DNA of 13,414 nucleotides from B1Sed10-231 sp046483385. GTDB lineage: Bacteria; Planctomycetota; Brocadiia; SM23-32. Shown one piece after another: positions 7,150-13,414 of the stretch (its first letter is position 1; each line of letters opens with the position of its first letter). A model generated the notes under the pieces. It was given only the letters and a program-made list of their open reading frames with translations. It had not been told where the DNA came from and did no database searches. Location of the stretch: contig JAWODG010000091.1 in the NCBI GenBank assembly GCA_046483385.1, positions 1 to 13,414 of the forward strand. Reading direction: 5' to 3'. Both the position numbers and the translations under genes were made by a program.

Positions 7150-8205
7150 TCAGCCCATCGATGCCGTTGCCTCGTCCAACGATAGCTCCACCAGCCCCAC
7201 TGCCGTGTCCGCCGCGCCGTAGTAGATTTGCAGCACGTCGTCCCGACGCACGATGCCCGTAGGAAAGACCACCGACGGCACGAAGCCCTCCCGCTCGAAG
7301 TCTGCCTCCGGGGTCAGGATGGGTTCATCGGCGCGATAAAGCACCTTGCCGGGGTCATCTCGGTCGAGCAGCAGCAGGCCGGCCGAATACGTGCCGACGA
7401 CGCCGGGCTCCGGGGAGGGTGCCATACCGTGGTAGACCTCCAGCCAGCCCCGTTCTGTGGCGATGGGCGGCGGGCCCGCGCCGATGCGGCCGGTCTCCCA
7501 TGGGGCCGACCCCGCGTGCAGCGGCTCGTGCCCGCCCCAGTGGATGAGGTCCGGCGAGCGGGCCAGCCACATGCCCGGCGCGGAGAAGTGCATGCGCGGG
7601 TTCGGCCGGTGTAAGGCCACGTACTCACCGTCCATGCGCTCGGGAAACAGCACCACGTCTTTGTTCTCCGGCGGGAAGATGATGCCGTGCCGCTCGAACG
7701 TGGCAAAGTCCTCGGTGGACGCCAGCGCCGTGGCCGCGCCGTGTTCGGAGACCGCGACGTAGGTGAAGTGGAACCGCCCGTCCATGAATACGATGCGAGG
7801 GTCCTCGACGCCGTACTGCTCCCACTCGGCCCTCGGCACAAACCGGCCGACCTCCTCCGCCACTTCCCGCCCGGCGGGACAACGGTACACGCGCAGGTGC
7901 GATACGGAGGTGAGCCGCAGCCTCCGGTCGGCTTTCACCAGCACAACTCGCGGGTCCTCTGGCTCGACCGCATCCTCCGGCAGCCAATCCGCGACCAGAC
8001 CGTCCACCGGGTCCCAGCGAGGCAGTGCCACGCCTCCCTCCCGTTCCGCGGCGGGCGCTTCGGCCACGCGCGCCATCAGCAGGACGTCACCGCCCGCCTC
8101 CGCGGCGCCGGGATTGAAAACACCCAGCACCTCGAAGTCAGGTCGTGAGGGCTCCACGTCCTCCGGGCGAAGCAGACACGCGTTGTGCAGTCTCCTCAAC
8201 GTCAT
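7150..8205 (-). CDS. Glycoside hydrolase family 130 protein (beta-mannoside phosphorylase or hydrolase)
   Basis: A 351-residue five-bladed beta-propeller-type enzyme. GH130 signatures seen are VEDPRI with the putative catalytic Asp135, NKDVVLFPE (181-189), IGAGPPPI (241-248), a WLEVYHG block and YYGAAD (328-333). GH130 members phosphorolyse or hydrolyse beta-1,4- or beta-1,2-linked mannosides, usually in the cytoplasm; no signal peptide is present. The GPPPI type of motif is reminiscent of phosphorylase subfamilies, but phosphate-binding residues were not checked. Two tandem ATGs at 8206-8208 and 8203-8205 overlap the stop of the oxidoreductase gene. The second is chosen because AAGGGG then sits six bases away; the first would add one Met. 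Translation is probably coupled to the upstream gene. The neighbouring kinase and oxidoreductase support a sugar-breakdown role. Confidence 0.88.
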   Translation of the reverse strand: MTLRRLHNACLLRPEDVEPSRPDFEVLGVFNPGAAEAGGDVLLMARVAEAPAAEREGGVALPRWDPVDGLVADWLPEDAVEPEDPRVVLVKADRRLRLTSVSHLRVYRCPAGREVAEEVGRFVPRAEWEQYGVEDPRIVFMDGRFHFTYVAVSEHGAATALASTEDFATFERHGIIFPPENKDVVLFPERMDGEYVALHRPNPRMHFSAPGMWLARSPDLIHWGGHEPLHAGSAPWETGRIGAGPPPIATERGWLEVYHGMAPSPEPGVVGTYSAGLLLLDRDDPGKVLYRADEPILTPEADFEREGFVPSVVFPTGIVRRDDVLQIYYGAADTAVGLVELSLDEATASMG

Positions 8206-9329
8206 CATCTGCCCCTTCCGGATTGGGCCAGCCGGTCCGCCTCCAGAGCCACCTCGAGCGAGCGTCGGCCGTTCTCCTCCGTTATCACGCGCTCGTGACT
8301 CCGGTCGCGTGTCCACGCGACCTGGTCGCGGATCAGCAGGCGTAGCAGCTCACCGTACCGGTGCATCTTTTCCTGTCCGGCCCCGCAGGTCATCTCGAAC
8401 AACTGGTAGACGTCAAGGTCCTTGTGGCGCCCCTGACAGCGCCTGTCCTTGGGGCCGTAGCCCGCGCTGACGTCCAGTCGAGAGTTGGGGAAGAGCTCGC
8501 AGAGCCGGCGCGTGTCCGCCTCGTCGGCGATGGCATGGATGCGGGCCGTTGTCGGCACCCAGCCGTGGAGTGTCACGTCGCCGCGCTCGAAAACCAACCT
8601 CAGTTCCTGCCGGTCAAGCCGGTGCGGCTGGTGGAAGCCGTGGTAGAAGTTGACCAACTGCCCGCCCTCGTAGCGCACCGTGCACTGGACCTCTTCCTCG
8701 ATGTCCGCGCCGGGGCGCAGGGAACGCTGGGCGGCAACGACCTTCCCGCTCCCCAACCACCCTTCGAAAAGGTCGAAGAAGTGCACGCCGTGCTCGACGA
8801 AGATGCCCCCGCTCTTCTCCCGGTCCCAGAACCAGTGCCCCGGGGGCAGGCTCTCGTCGGCGGCGTAGTTCTCGAAGTAGCCGTGCAGCGGCTTGCCGAG
8901 CGCCTTCGACTCTATGAGCCTGCGCACTGCCTCGAACAGGGGGTTGTAGCGCTGCATCAGGTTGGCCACCACCAGCAGGTCGCGCTCGCGGGCCGCCTGG
9001 ATCATCTCGTCGGCCTGCTCGAGCGTCATCGCGAAGGGCTTCTCGCAGATGACGTGGCGCCCGGCCTCCAGCGCCTGCATGGCCTGCGGATGGTGCAAAA
9101 ACGGCGGCGTGGCCACATAGACAAGGTCCACGTCCGCCCGGGTCAGCATCTCTTCCATGGTGCCGAAGTCGGGCACATCGAAACGAGCGCTCGCCGCCTC
9201 CGCCGGCTCCGGGAAAGTCCCCGCCATACCCACAAGTTCCACTCCCGGCACCTGCGTGAACTGCTGGAGCGCGAACAGGGCGAACCCGCCGCAGCCGACG
9301 ACACCGACTTTCAGCGGTTCTTCTGCCAT
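8205..9329 (-). CDS. Gfo/Idh/MocA-family NAD(P)-dependent oxidoreductase
   Basis: A 374-residue dehydrogenase. The N-terminal Rossmann fold has GVVGCGGFA (9-17) and the family EKP motif at 96-98 (CEKPFAMT). The C-terminal domain carries GGIFVEHGVHFFDL (174-187), with His183 and Asp186 as likely catalytic or substrate-binding residues. Members oxidise or epimerise sugars, inositols or their derivatives; the substrate is not deducible. The ATG at 9327-9329 has GAGGGA upstream. Its stop TGA (8205-8207) overlaps the tandem ATGs of the GH130 gene, so the two are translationally coupled and probably act on the same sugar. It follows the PfkB-type kinase after a 125-base gap that holds a periodic repeat. 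Confidence 0.93.
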   Translation of the reverse strand: MAEEPLKVGVVGCGGFALFALQQFTQVPGVELVGMAGTFPEPAEAASARFDVPDFGTMEEMLTRADVDLVYVATPPFLHHPQAMQALEAGRHVICEKPFAMTLEQADEMIQAARERDLLVVANLMQRYNPLFEAVRRLIESKALGKPLHGYFENYAADESLPPGHWFWDREKSGGIFVEHGVHFFDLFEGWLGSGKVVAAQRSLRPGADIEEEVQCTVRYEGGQLVNFYHGFHQPHRLDRQELRLVFERGDVTLHGWVPTTARIHAIADEADTRRLCELFPNSRLDVSAGYGPKDRRCQGRHKDLDVYQLFEMTCGAGQEKMHRYGELLRLLIRDQVAWTRDRSHERVITEENGRRSLEVALEADRLAQSGRGR

Positions 9330-9374
9330 ATGTTTCCCTCAGGCCTGGGGCCGGGTGCGGCCATTTGAACGGCA

Positions 9375-9400
9375 CACGGACCAGCACGGACTGACACGGA
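9375..9400. repeat. Three CACGGA units at an exact 10-bp period
   Basis: CACGGA occurs at 9375, 9385 and 9395 with four-base spacers, in the gap between the kinase and oxidoreductase genes. The same units in reverse complement (TCCGTG) form the core of the repeats at 983-1052 and 10686-10762, but with 8-9 base spacing. A GTTAGTTAA-type motif lies nearby at 9432-9440 (minus strand), matching the end motif of those repeats. Confidence 0.65.
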
Positions 9401-9454
9401 CGTAACGGCCGACCGGGGCGTTCGGGCCGCCGTTAACTAACAACTACCAAACTA

Positions 9455-10378
9455 TCAACTCGATGCCCTCCGCAGTAGTGCTTTCACTTCGTCCATCGTC
9501 GGTATGCCCGCGCGGCCGCCGAGCTTACGGCATTTGAGCGCGGCCGTGGCGGCCGCCACGCGCATGCTGCGCTTCAGCGTCCAGCCCTTCGCGACGCCCA
9601 GCGCAAACGCCCCGTGGTACACGTCGCCGCAGCCGGTTGTATCCACCACCTCGGCGGCAAAGGCCGGCTGGTGCACGACACCTTCGGCCGAGACGCCAAC
9701 CGAGCCATCCGTCCCGGCGGTCACGACGGCGGCCGCTCCGCCGTGCGATCCCACCTCGTCGTATAGGGCCCGGGCGCCCTCGTCGGCCCCCTCAACCCCG
9801 TAACGTTGCTGCACGAATTCCAGCGGCACGATGGGGTAATCGGCCGTTCTCAGGAACTCGCCAGCTCTCTCGTCGCTCAACTCGAGGTCCATCGTGACCG
9901 GCACGCTATGTGAACGCGCGATGCGGGCGGCGGCCAGGGCGGACTCGGGGTAGTAGTTGTCAACGTGTAGCACGCGCGCCCGGCGGATGGGCTCCTCCGG
10001 CACTTCGTCGGGCTCCAGCCTCGGGGCTCGGTCTCCCGTCCACACGATCATGCGGGTTCCCGCCGACCGGTCGGCCACGATAAGGGCCAGCAGCACCGAG
10101 GCACCGGGGACGCGCCGTATGTGGGCCGTATCGATGCCCTCGCGCTCGAACTCCTTGACGGAGAAGTCGGCGAACGCATCGTCGCCCAGCGCACCCAGAT
10201 AGGCGCAACGCCCGCCGAGCCGTGCGGCCGCCACCAGCGCCGTGCCGACGATGCCGCCGCCCTGCTCGACCACGCGGCGCGCCTCCATTTTCTCGTCGGC
10301 GCCCGGGTAACGGTCCACCTCGACGATGATATCGAAGGCCGTCACGCCCACGCCGACCACGTCGTAATCCTTCGCCAT
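9455..10378 (-). CDS. PfkB-family (ribokinase-like) carbohydrate kinase
   Basis: A 307-residue ATP-dependent sugar kinase, normal length. It shows the N-terminal substrate-binding glycine block (EQGGGIVGTA, 39-48) followed by AARLG, and the PfkB signature DTTGCGD at 246-252 forming the anion hole with Asp252 as catalytic base. Substrates in this family include ribose, fructose, 2-keto-3-deoxygluconate, sulfofructose and nucleosides; none can be chosen here. The ATG at 10376-10378 is preferred over upstream starts because GGAGG lies seven bases before it and the family fold begins there (YDVVGVG). A promoter is predicted just upstream. It is the first gene of the sugar cluster with the oxidoreductase and GH130 genes. 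Confidence 0.93.
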   Translation of the reverse strand: MAKDYDVVGVGVTAFDIIVEVDRYPGADEKMEARRVVEQGGGIVGTALVAAARLGGRCAYLGALGDDAFADFSVKEFEREGIDTAHIRRVPGASVLLALIVADRSAGTRMIVWTGDRAPRLEPDEVPEEPIRRARVLHVDNYYPESALAAARIARSHSVPVTMDLELSDERAGEFLRTADYPIVPLEFVQQRYGVEGADEGARALYDEVGSHGGAAAVVTAGTDGSVGVSAEGVVHQPAFAAEVVDTTGCGDVYHGAFALGVAKGWTLKRSMRVAAATAALKCRKLGGRAGIPTMDEVKALLRRASS

Positions 10379-10413
10379 GCACAGTCCTCCACCGCCGGTA
10401 GCCCGGAACGCCC

Positions 10414-10441
10414 ATGATAGCGCCGCGCGACCCGCACGCAA
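10414..10441 (-). promoter_or_regulatory. Predicted promoter of the sugar cluster (PfkB kinase first)
   Basis: TATCAT (10414-10419, five of six consensus bases) with TTGCGT (10436-10441) 16 bases upstream on the minus strand. It would give a leader of about 30 bases before the kinase start. The -35 box is weak. Confidence 0.4.
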
Positions 10442-10487
10442 CCTCAGGCCGTCCCGACCGGCGCGCCCGGCACAAGCAACCGCGGGG

Positions 10488-10525
10488 ACTAACCACAACG
10501 ACACTACGAACACAACGTAACGACA
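10488..10525 (-). repeat. Left arm of a 38-bp imperfect inverted repeat
   Basis: The reverse complement of this segment matches 10723-10760 at 33 of 38 positions with no gaps. The two arms enclose 197 bases. Its outer end is the GTGGTTAG motif that also ends the other dispersed repeats. Confidence 0.8.
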
Positions 10526-10593
10526 GTAAAACACGACGGCACGGACGAAAATACATAGTTGAAGGAGCCGAAGGCCCGTTCGTCCCCAATAAT

Positions 10594-10620
10594 CGTCCTC
10601 GCCCTCGCCCTCGCTCTCGG
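10594..10620. repeat. Degenerate CCTCGC short tandem repeat
   Basis: About four hexamer units of CCTCGC/CTCGCC type in a row, in the middle of the inverted-repeat interval. Low-complexity, probably non-coding. Confidence 0.6.
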
Positions 10621-10685
10621 TCGGCTTCTCATCCGGGCAGCAACGGCAATCCGCGTCTGGGGAACATGCTGTCGAACCTTCTTGC

Positions 10686-10762
10686 TGCCGTTCTCCGTGT
10701 TCTCCGTGCCTCCGTGTTCAACTGTCGTTCCGTTGTGCTCGTCGTGTCGTCGTGGTTAGCTT
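10686..10762 (+). repeat. Dispersed CCGTG-type intergenic repeat, copy 2
   Basis: TCCGTG units at 10694, 10703 and 10711 (spacings 9 and 8, as in copy 1) are followed by a GT-rich stretch ending in GTGGTTAGCTT (10752-10762). The first 30 bases are nearly identical to copy 1 at 983-1052. Its second half is the right arm of the inverted repeat. Confidence 0.7.
10723..10760 (+). repeat. Right arm of a 38-bp imperfect inverted repeat
   Basis: Pairs with 10488-10525 (33 of 38 positions, ungapped). It sits 35 bases before the extended -10 promoter of the HAD-YvcK gene. Confidence 0.8.
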
Positions 10763-10794
10763 GCCTCTCAGGTTTTCCTCCGGCCTCCGGCTTG

Positions 10795-10803
10795 TGTTAG
10801 AAT
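10795..10803 (+). promoter_or_regulatory. Predicted extended -10 promoter of the HAD-YvcK gene
   Basis: TGTTAGAAT matches the extended -10 form TGnTATAAT at all but one position. No good -35 box is present, as is usual for extended -10 promoters. A start near 10810 gives a leader of about 25 bases containing AGGGGGG seven bases before the GTG start. Confidence 0.45.
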
Positions 10804-10834
10804 ACCCGGCAACACTTCACAGGGGGGTTCAGAA

Positions 10835-12535
10835 GTGCCCGGACCGGTCAAGGCGGTAATCTTCGATCTGGACGATACGCTCTACGACTGCACCGGCACA
10901 CTGCTGGAGGCCAGCCGCCGGAGGGCGGCCGAGGTGCTGGTGGAGGCCGGCCTGCCGATGGACGTCGAGGAGGCCCTCGAGCTGCAGCAGGAGCTGGCCG
11001 CGCGCCACGGGCCGCATTTCCTCGTCTTCGACGAGATCGCCCGGCGCTACGGGCTGGCCGAGGACGACATCGACGCGGCCTACCGCGCCTACAACAGCGA
11101 CGAAGTGGCGGAGATCGAGCCCTTCCGAGATGCACTGCCCACCGTCTCGTTCCTGCGCGGCCAGGGGGTAAAGTGCTTTCTGCTGACCAGCGGTCTGCAC
11201 CGGCGCCAGTCGGTAAAGGTGCGCAAACTGGGGCTCCGCGACGCCTTCGACGAGGTCGTGATAAACGATGTCGAGCGCGGAGAGCTGATGAGCGAGTGCC
11301 TGCGCTACCTGCTGGACAAATACCTGCTGCGGCCCGACGAGACCCTGGTAGTAGGCGACCGGCCGCAGGAGGAAATCCGGATGGGCAATGACCTGGGCAC
11401 GCTGACGGCCCAGATGCTGCACGGGCGCTTCAGCACCGTCGAGCCACGCGACGAGGGGGAGCGCGCGGACTTCCGCATTACGCGGCTCTTCCAGGTGCCC
11501 ACGCTGGTCAGCCTTATCAACATGAACAAGTCACCGGACGCCCTGCGCATCGTGGCTATCGGCGGCGGGACGGGCCTGCCCATCGTGCTGGAGGGCTGCA
11601 AAACCTACTGCCAGGACCCCACCGGCATCGTGACCGTGACCGACAGCGGCCGCTCGTCCGGGCGGCTGCGGCAGGAACTGGGCATCCTGCCCCCCGGCGA
11701 CGCGCGGAACTGCCTGGTCGCCCTCAGCGAACCGGGCGAGCGTGAGCGGCTGCTGAACCAGCTCTTCCAGTACCGCTTCAGGCAGGGGTCGTTCGACGGG
11801 ATGAGCCTGGGGAACCTGGCCATCGCCGCCATGATCGACCTGGAGGGCAGTTTCGAACGAGGGCTCAGCCAGCTGAGCCGACTCCTCAACATCCGCGGCA
11901 AGGTGCTGCCCCCGACCACCGAGAACTGCCACATCTGCGCCGAGCTGGAGGACGGCAGCCACCGTGAAGGCGAAGTGAACGTCCGCGGATTGGACAAACC
12001 GCGCATCAAACGGACCTACCTCAAGCCGTCGGATCCGCCGGTCTGCCAGGAGGCGGCGCAGGAAATCCGCAACGCCGATATCGTCATCATCGGCCCGGGC
12101 AGCCTGTTCACCAGCGTCATCGTCAATCTGCTGGTACCCGGCATCCGGGAGGCGCTGCGGGAGAGCAAGGCGCTGAAGGTCTACATCGGGAACATCGTCA
12201 CCCAGCCGGGGCAGACCGACGGCTTCAGCGCCGCCGACCACCTGCAGGCCCTGCTGGACTATGTGGGGTCCGATGCACTGGACTGCGCGCTGTTCAACTC
12301 CGAGTTTCCCGGGGACGGCATCCTGGCGCGGTATCGCGAGGAAGGCGCCGACACGGTGCGGGTGGACCAGCGAGCGCGAGAACTGGGGCCGCGCGTAGTC
12401 GAGGCAAGCATGGTCGAAGACCTGGACCAGAAACGGGTGCTGTGGGAGAAGCAAGACCTGCTGCGCCATCATCCCGACAAACTGGCCGACGCCGTCTGTC
12501 GCATCTACGCCGGCCTGCCGGTGGACATCCTATAG
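10835..12535 (+). CDS. Fusion of a HAD-type hydrolase domain and a YvcK/CofD-like domain
   Basis: A 566-residue protein with two complete domains. Residues 5-230 are a HAD phosphatase: motif I DLDDT with Asp11 and Asp13, motif II LLTSG (Ser119), motif IV VVGDRP with Asp175; the KP lysine normally found before the last helix is absent (GELMSECL). Residues 236-566 are YvcK-like: GGGTG (243-247), TDSGRSSGRLR (269-279, where YvcK has DDGGSSGRLR), PPGDARN (286-292), SLGNL, GPGSLFTS (430-437) and TQPGQTDGFSAADH (466-479). YvcK proteins bind UDP-GlcNAc and influence gluconeogenic growth and cell-wall synthesis; CofD is a 2-phospho-L-lactate transferase. The GTG start has AGGGGGG seven bases upstream. 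The reading is continuous through the domain junction, with no sign of frameshift. It may couple a small-phosphate hydrolase to a nucleotide-sugar sensor; that is inference. Confidence 0.92.
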   Translation: MPGPVKAVIFDLDDTLYDCTGTLLEASRRRAAEVLVEAGLPMDVEEALELQQELAARHGPHFLVFDEIARRYGLAEDDIDAAYRAYNSDEVAEIEPFRDALPTVSFLRGQGVKCFLLTSGLHRRQSVKVRKLGLRDAFDEVVINDVERGELMSECLRYLLDKYLLRPDETLVVGDRPQEEIRMGNDLGTLTAQMLHGRFSTVEPRDEGERADFRITRLFQVPTLVSLINMNKSPDALRIVAIGGGTGLPIVLEGCKTYCQDPTGIVTVTDSGRSSGRLRQELGILPPGDARNCLVALSEPGERERLLNQLFQYRFRQGSFDGMSLGNLAIAAMIDLEGSFERGLSQLSRLLNIRGKVLPPTTENCHICAELEDGSHREGEVNVRGLDKPRIKRTYLKPSDPPVCQEAAQEIRNADIVIIGPGSLFTSVIVNLLVPGIREALRESKALKVYIGNIVTQPGQTDGFSAADHLQALLDYVGSDALDCALFNSEFPGDGILARYREEGADTVRVDQRARELGPRVVEASMVEDLDQKRVLWEKQDLLRHHPDKLADAVCRIYAGLPVDIL

Positions 12536-13396
12536 ACCGCTGCCCCCGGTCGCGGACCAGAGGTCGCGTCGCATGTCGGCCGCGGCGGCCGCGATCGCAT
12601 CCCCCCATAGGGTGTCGCCGAATTCCTCCTCGTACGGTGATCGCTCCCAGGCGAAGATGATGCCCCGGGAGGAGTTGACAACCGCGCCCGTCCCGTTCAC
12701 GTCGAAAGCGGGGACAACGTCCTCCACTCCACCGCCCTGCGCGCCGAAACCCGGTACCAGGAATGGCGTGTGAGGCATGCGTTCCCTCAAGGCCGCCAGT
12801 TCGCCGGGAAAGGTCGCGCCCACCACGGCACCGAGCAAGCTGTAGCCGCTGTCTCCGCGGAACGGTTCGCCCCACTGCTCGACCAGGTCGGCCACCCGTT
12901 CGTAAACGGAGGCGCCCCCCGTATCCAGGTCCTGCATGTCCACCGAGGAGGGATTGCTGGTCTTGACCAGCACGAAGAGCCCGCGTCCAGCGGCGGACGC
13001 GGCCTCGAGGAACGGCCGGACGCCGTCGGCGCCAAGGTACGGATTGATGGTGATGGCGTCGGCGTGGAAGTCATCCGCTGCGGGTTGGCCGTCTCCGGTG
13101 CCCCCAAGGTGGGCGGCGGCGTAGGCGGCCGCAGTGCTGGCGATGTCGTTGCGTTTGACGTCCCCGATGACCAGCAGGTCTCGGTCGCGGGCGTACCGGA
13201 TAGTCTCAGCGTAGGCCCGCATCCCGTCGCAGCCCAACCGCTCGTAGAAAGCAACCTGGGGCTTCACGGCAACGGCATGCTCGGCGACCGCATCGACAAC
13301 GGCACGGTTGAAGGCAAGGACCGCATCTGCCGTTAATGGCCGCCGTGAAGGTGTAATGACCGTCTTGCGTCCAGCTGTACACGGAGTCTTCACCAT
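12530..13396 (-). CDS. pyrF: Orotidine-5'-phosphate decarboxylase, type 2, N-terminus abnormal
   Basis: Converts OMP to UMP, the last step of de novo pyrimidine synthesis. The catalytic Asp-Lys-x-x-Asp block GDVKRNDIASTA (Asp79, Lys81, Asp84), VKPQVAFYE, INPYLGADGVRPF, VKTSNPSS, VVGATFP and PGFGAQGG identify the longer PyrF_2 subfamily. Similarity begins only at about residue 20 (PLTADAVLAFNRAVVDAV). The usual first 30-40 residues with the VGLDP motif, which carries an active-site Asp, are missing and replaced by unrelated MVKTPCTAGRKTVITPS. The frame stays open to the window edge, so 13396 is only the first ATG inside the window. The gene may be disrupted, or mis-assembled near 13340. It converges on the HAD-YvcK gene, overlapping by six bases. 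Confidence 0.85.
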   Translation of the reverse strand: MVKTPCTAGRKTVITPSRRPLTADAVLAFNRAVVDAVAEHAVAVKPQVAFYERLGCDGMRAYAETIRYARDRDLLVIGDVKRNDIASTAAAYAAAHLGGTGDGQPAADDFHADAITINPYLGADGVRPFLEAASAAGRGLFVLVKTSNPSSVDMQDLDTGGASVYERVADLVEQWGEPFRGDSGYSLLGAVVGATFPGELAALRERMPHTPFLVPGFGAQGGGVEDVVPAFDVNGTGAVVNSSRGIIFAWERSPYEEEFGDTLWGDAIAAAAADMRRDLWSATGGSGL

Positions 13397-13412
13397 AGGC
13401 GCCGGCCAGGCT
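13329..13412 (-). other. Protein-like fragment out of frame with pyrF at the window edge
   Basis: In the minus frame that starts at 13412 the 28 codons read LAGAYGEDSVYS, then WTQDGHYTFTAAING. This looks like a real extracellular-type protein rather than PyrF, and it is in a different frame from pyrF. It suggests that foreign coding sequence is joined to pyrF here. Too short to name. Confidence 0.3.
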
Positions 13413-13414
13413 GG

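Larger units (their letters stand above)
10379..10834. other. Intergenic region between divergent genes, repeat-filled
   Basis: 455 bases without a credible gene, between the leftward PfkB kinase and the rightward HAD-YvcK gene. Besides the repeats and promoters listed separately it holds an 8-bp inverted pair GGCAGCAA (10638-10645) and TTGCTGCC (10682-10689) around a 36-base loop. No RNA gene or riboswitch was recognised. Confidence 0.7.

Noticed and set aside
10638..10689. 8-bp inverted pair GGCAGCAA/TTGCTGCC as a terminator
   Set aside because: The loop is about 36 bases and no T-run follows; most likely chance.
11531..12472. A 313-codon minus-strand open frame opposite the YvcK domain
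   Set aside because: The plus frame holds all conserved YvcK motifs; the minus frame is Gln/Asp/Val-rich shadow sequence.

Overview
The window is GC-rich, gene-dense bacterial DNA, almost certainly chromosomal. The exported protein with HEAT-like repeats, the PVC-style prepilin and the many degenerate intergenic repeats built on CCGTG/CACGG units point to an uncultured member of Planctomycetota or a neighbouring PVC/Hydrogenedentota-type lineage. This placement is inference from gene style; no marker gene settles it. No tRNA, rRNA, CRISPR array, transposase or phage gene is visible.

Layout. All genes but one lie on the minus strand, so they read from right to left. At the right end is pyrF (orotidine-5'-phosphate decarboxylase), whose normal N-terminus is missing. 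It converges on the only plus-strand gene, a fusion of a HAD-type phosphatase domain to a complete YvcK/CofD-like domain; the two stop codons share one palindromic CTATAG. A 455-bp intergenic region (10379-10834) holds dispersed repeats, a 38-bp imperfect inverted repeat and divergent promoters. Leftward follow a sugar cluster (PfkB-family kinase, Gfo/Idh/MocA oxidoreductase, GH130 mannoside phosphorylase/hydrolase, the last two with overlapping stop and start), then radA, then lysA with its own promoter, an exported HEAT-like protein with a degenerate receiver-like domain, a terminator, and a sugar-phosphate isomerase/epimerase-like TIM barrel.

The left end holds the most striking feature. 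In the 525-bp gap 547-1071 there is a complete cobalamin (B12) riboswitch aptamer on the minus strand, preceded by a well-placed promoter and followed by a strong intrinsic terminator. The first gene downstream encodes a type IV prepilin/pseudopilin-like protein, not a recognisable B12 gene. That protein stops early, and the first 36 bases of the window carry the start of another gene on the same strand, with a metalloenzyme-like N-terminus.

The genes near both ends look broken about 75-80 bases from the window edge: the prepilin at about 76-81 and pyrF at about 13335-13345. If the window is a whole contig, this symmetry suggests assembly artefacts about one k-mer long, so gene order in the outermost 80 bases should not be relied on.

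How the genes work together. The PfkB, Gfo/Idh, GH130 and isomerase genes suggest use of beta-mannosides or related sugars. radA, lysA and pyrF are housekeeping (recombination, lysine/peptidoglycan precursor, pyrimidine). YvcK proteins are tied to carbon metabolism and cell-envelope synthesis, which may be relevant next to a sugar cluster.
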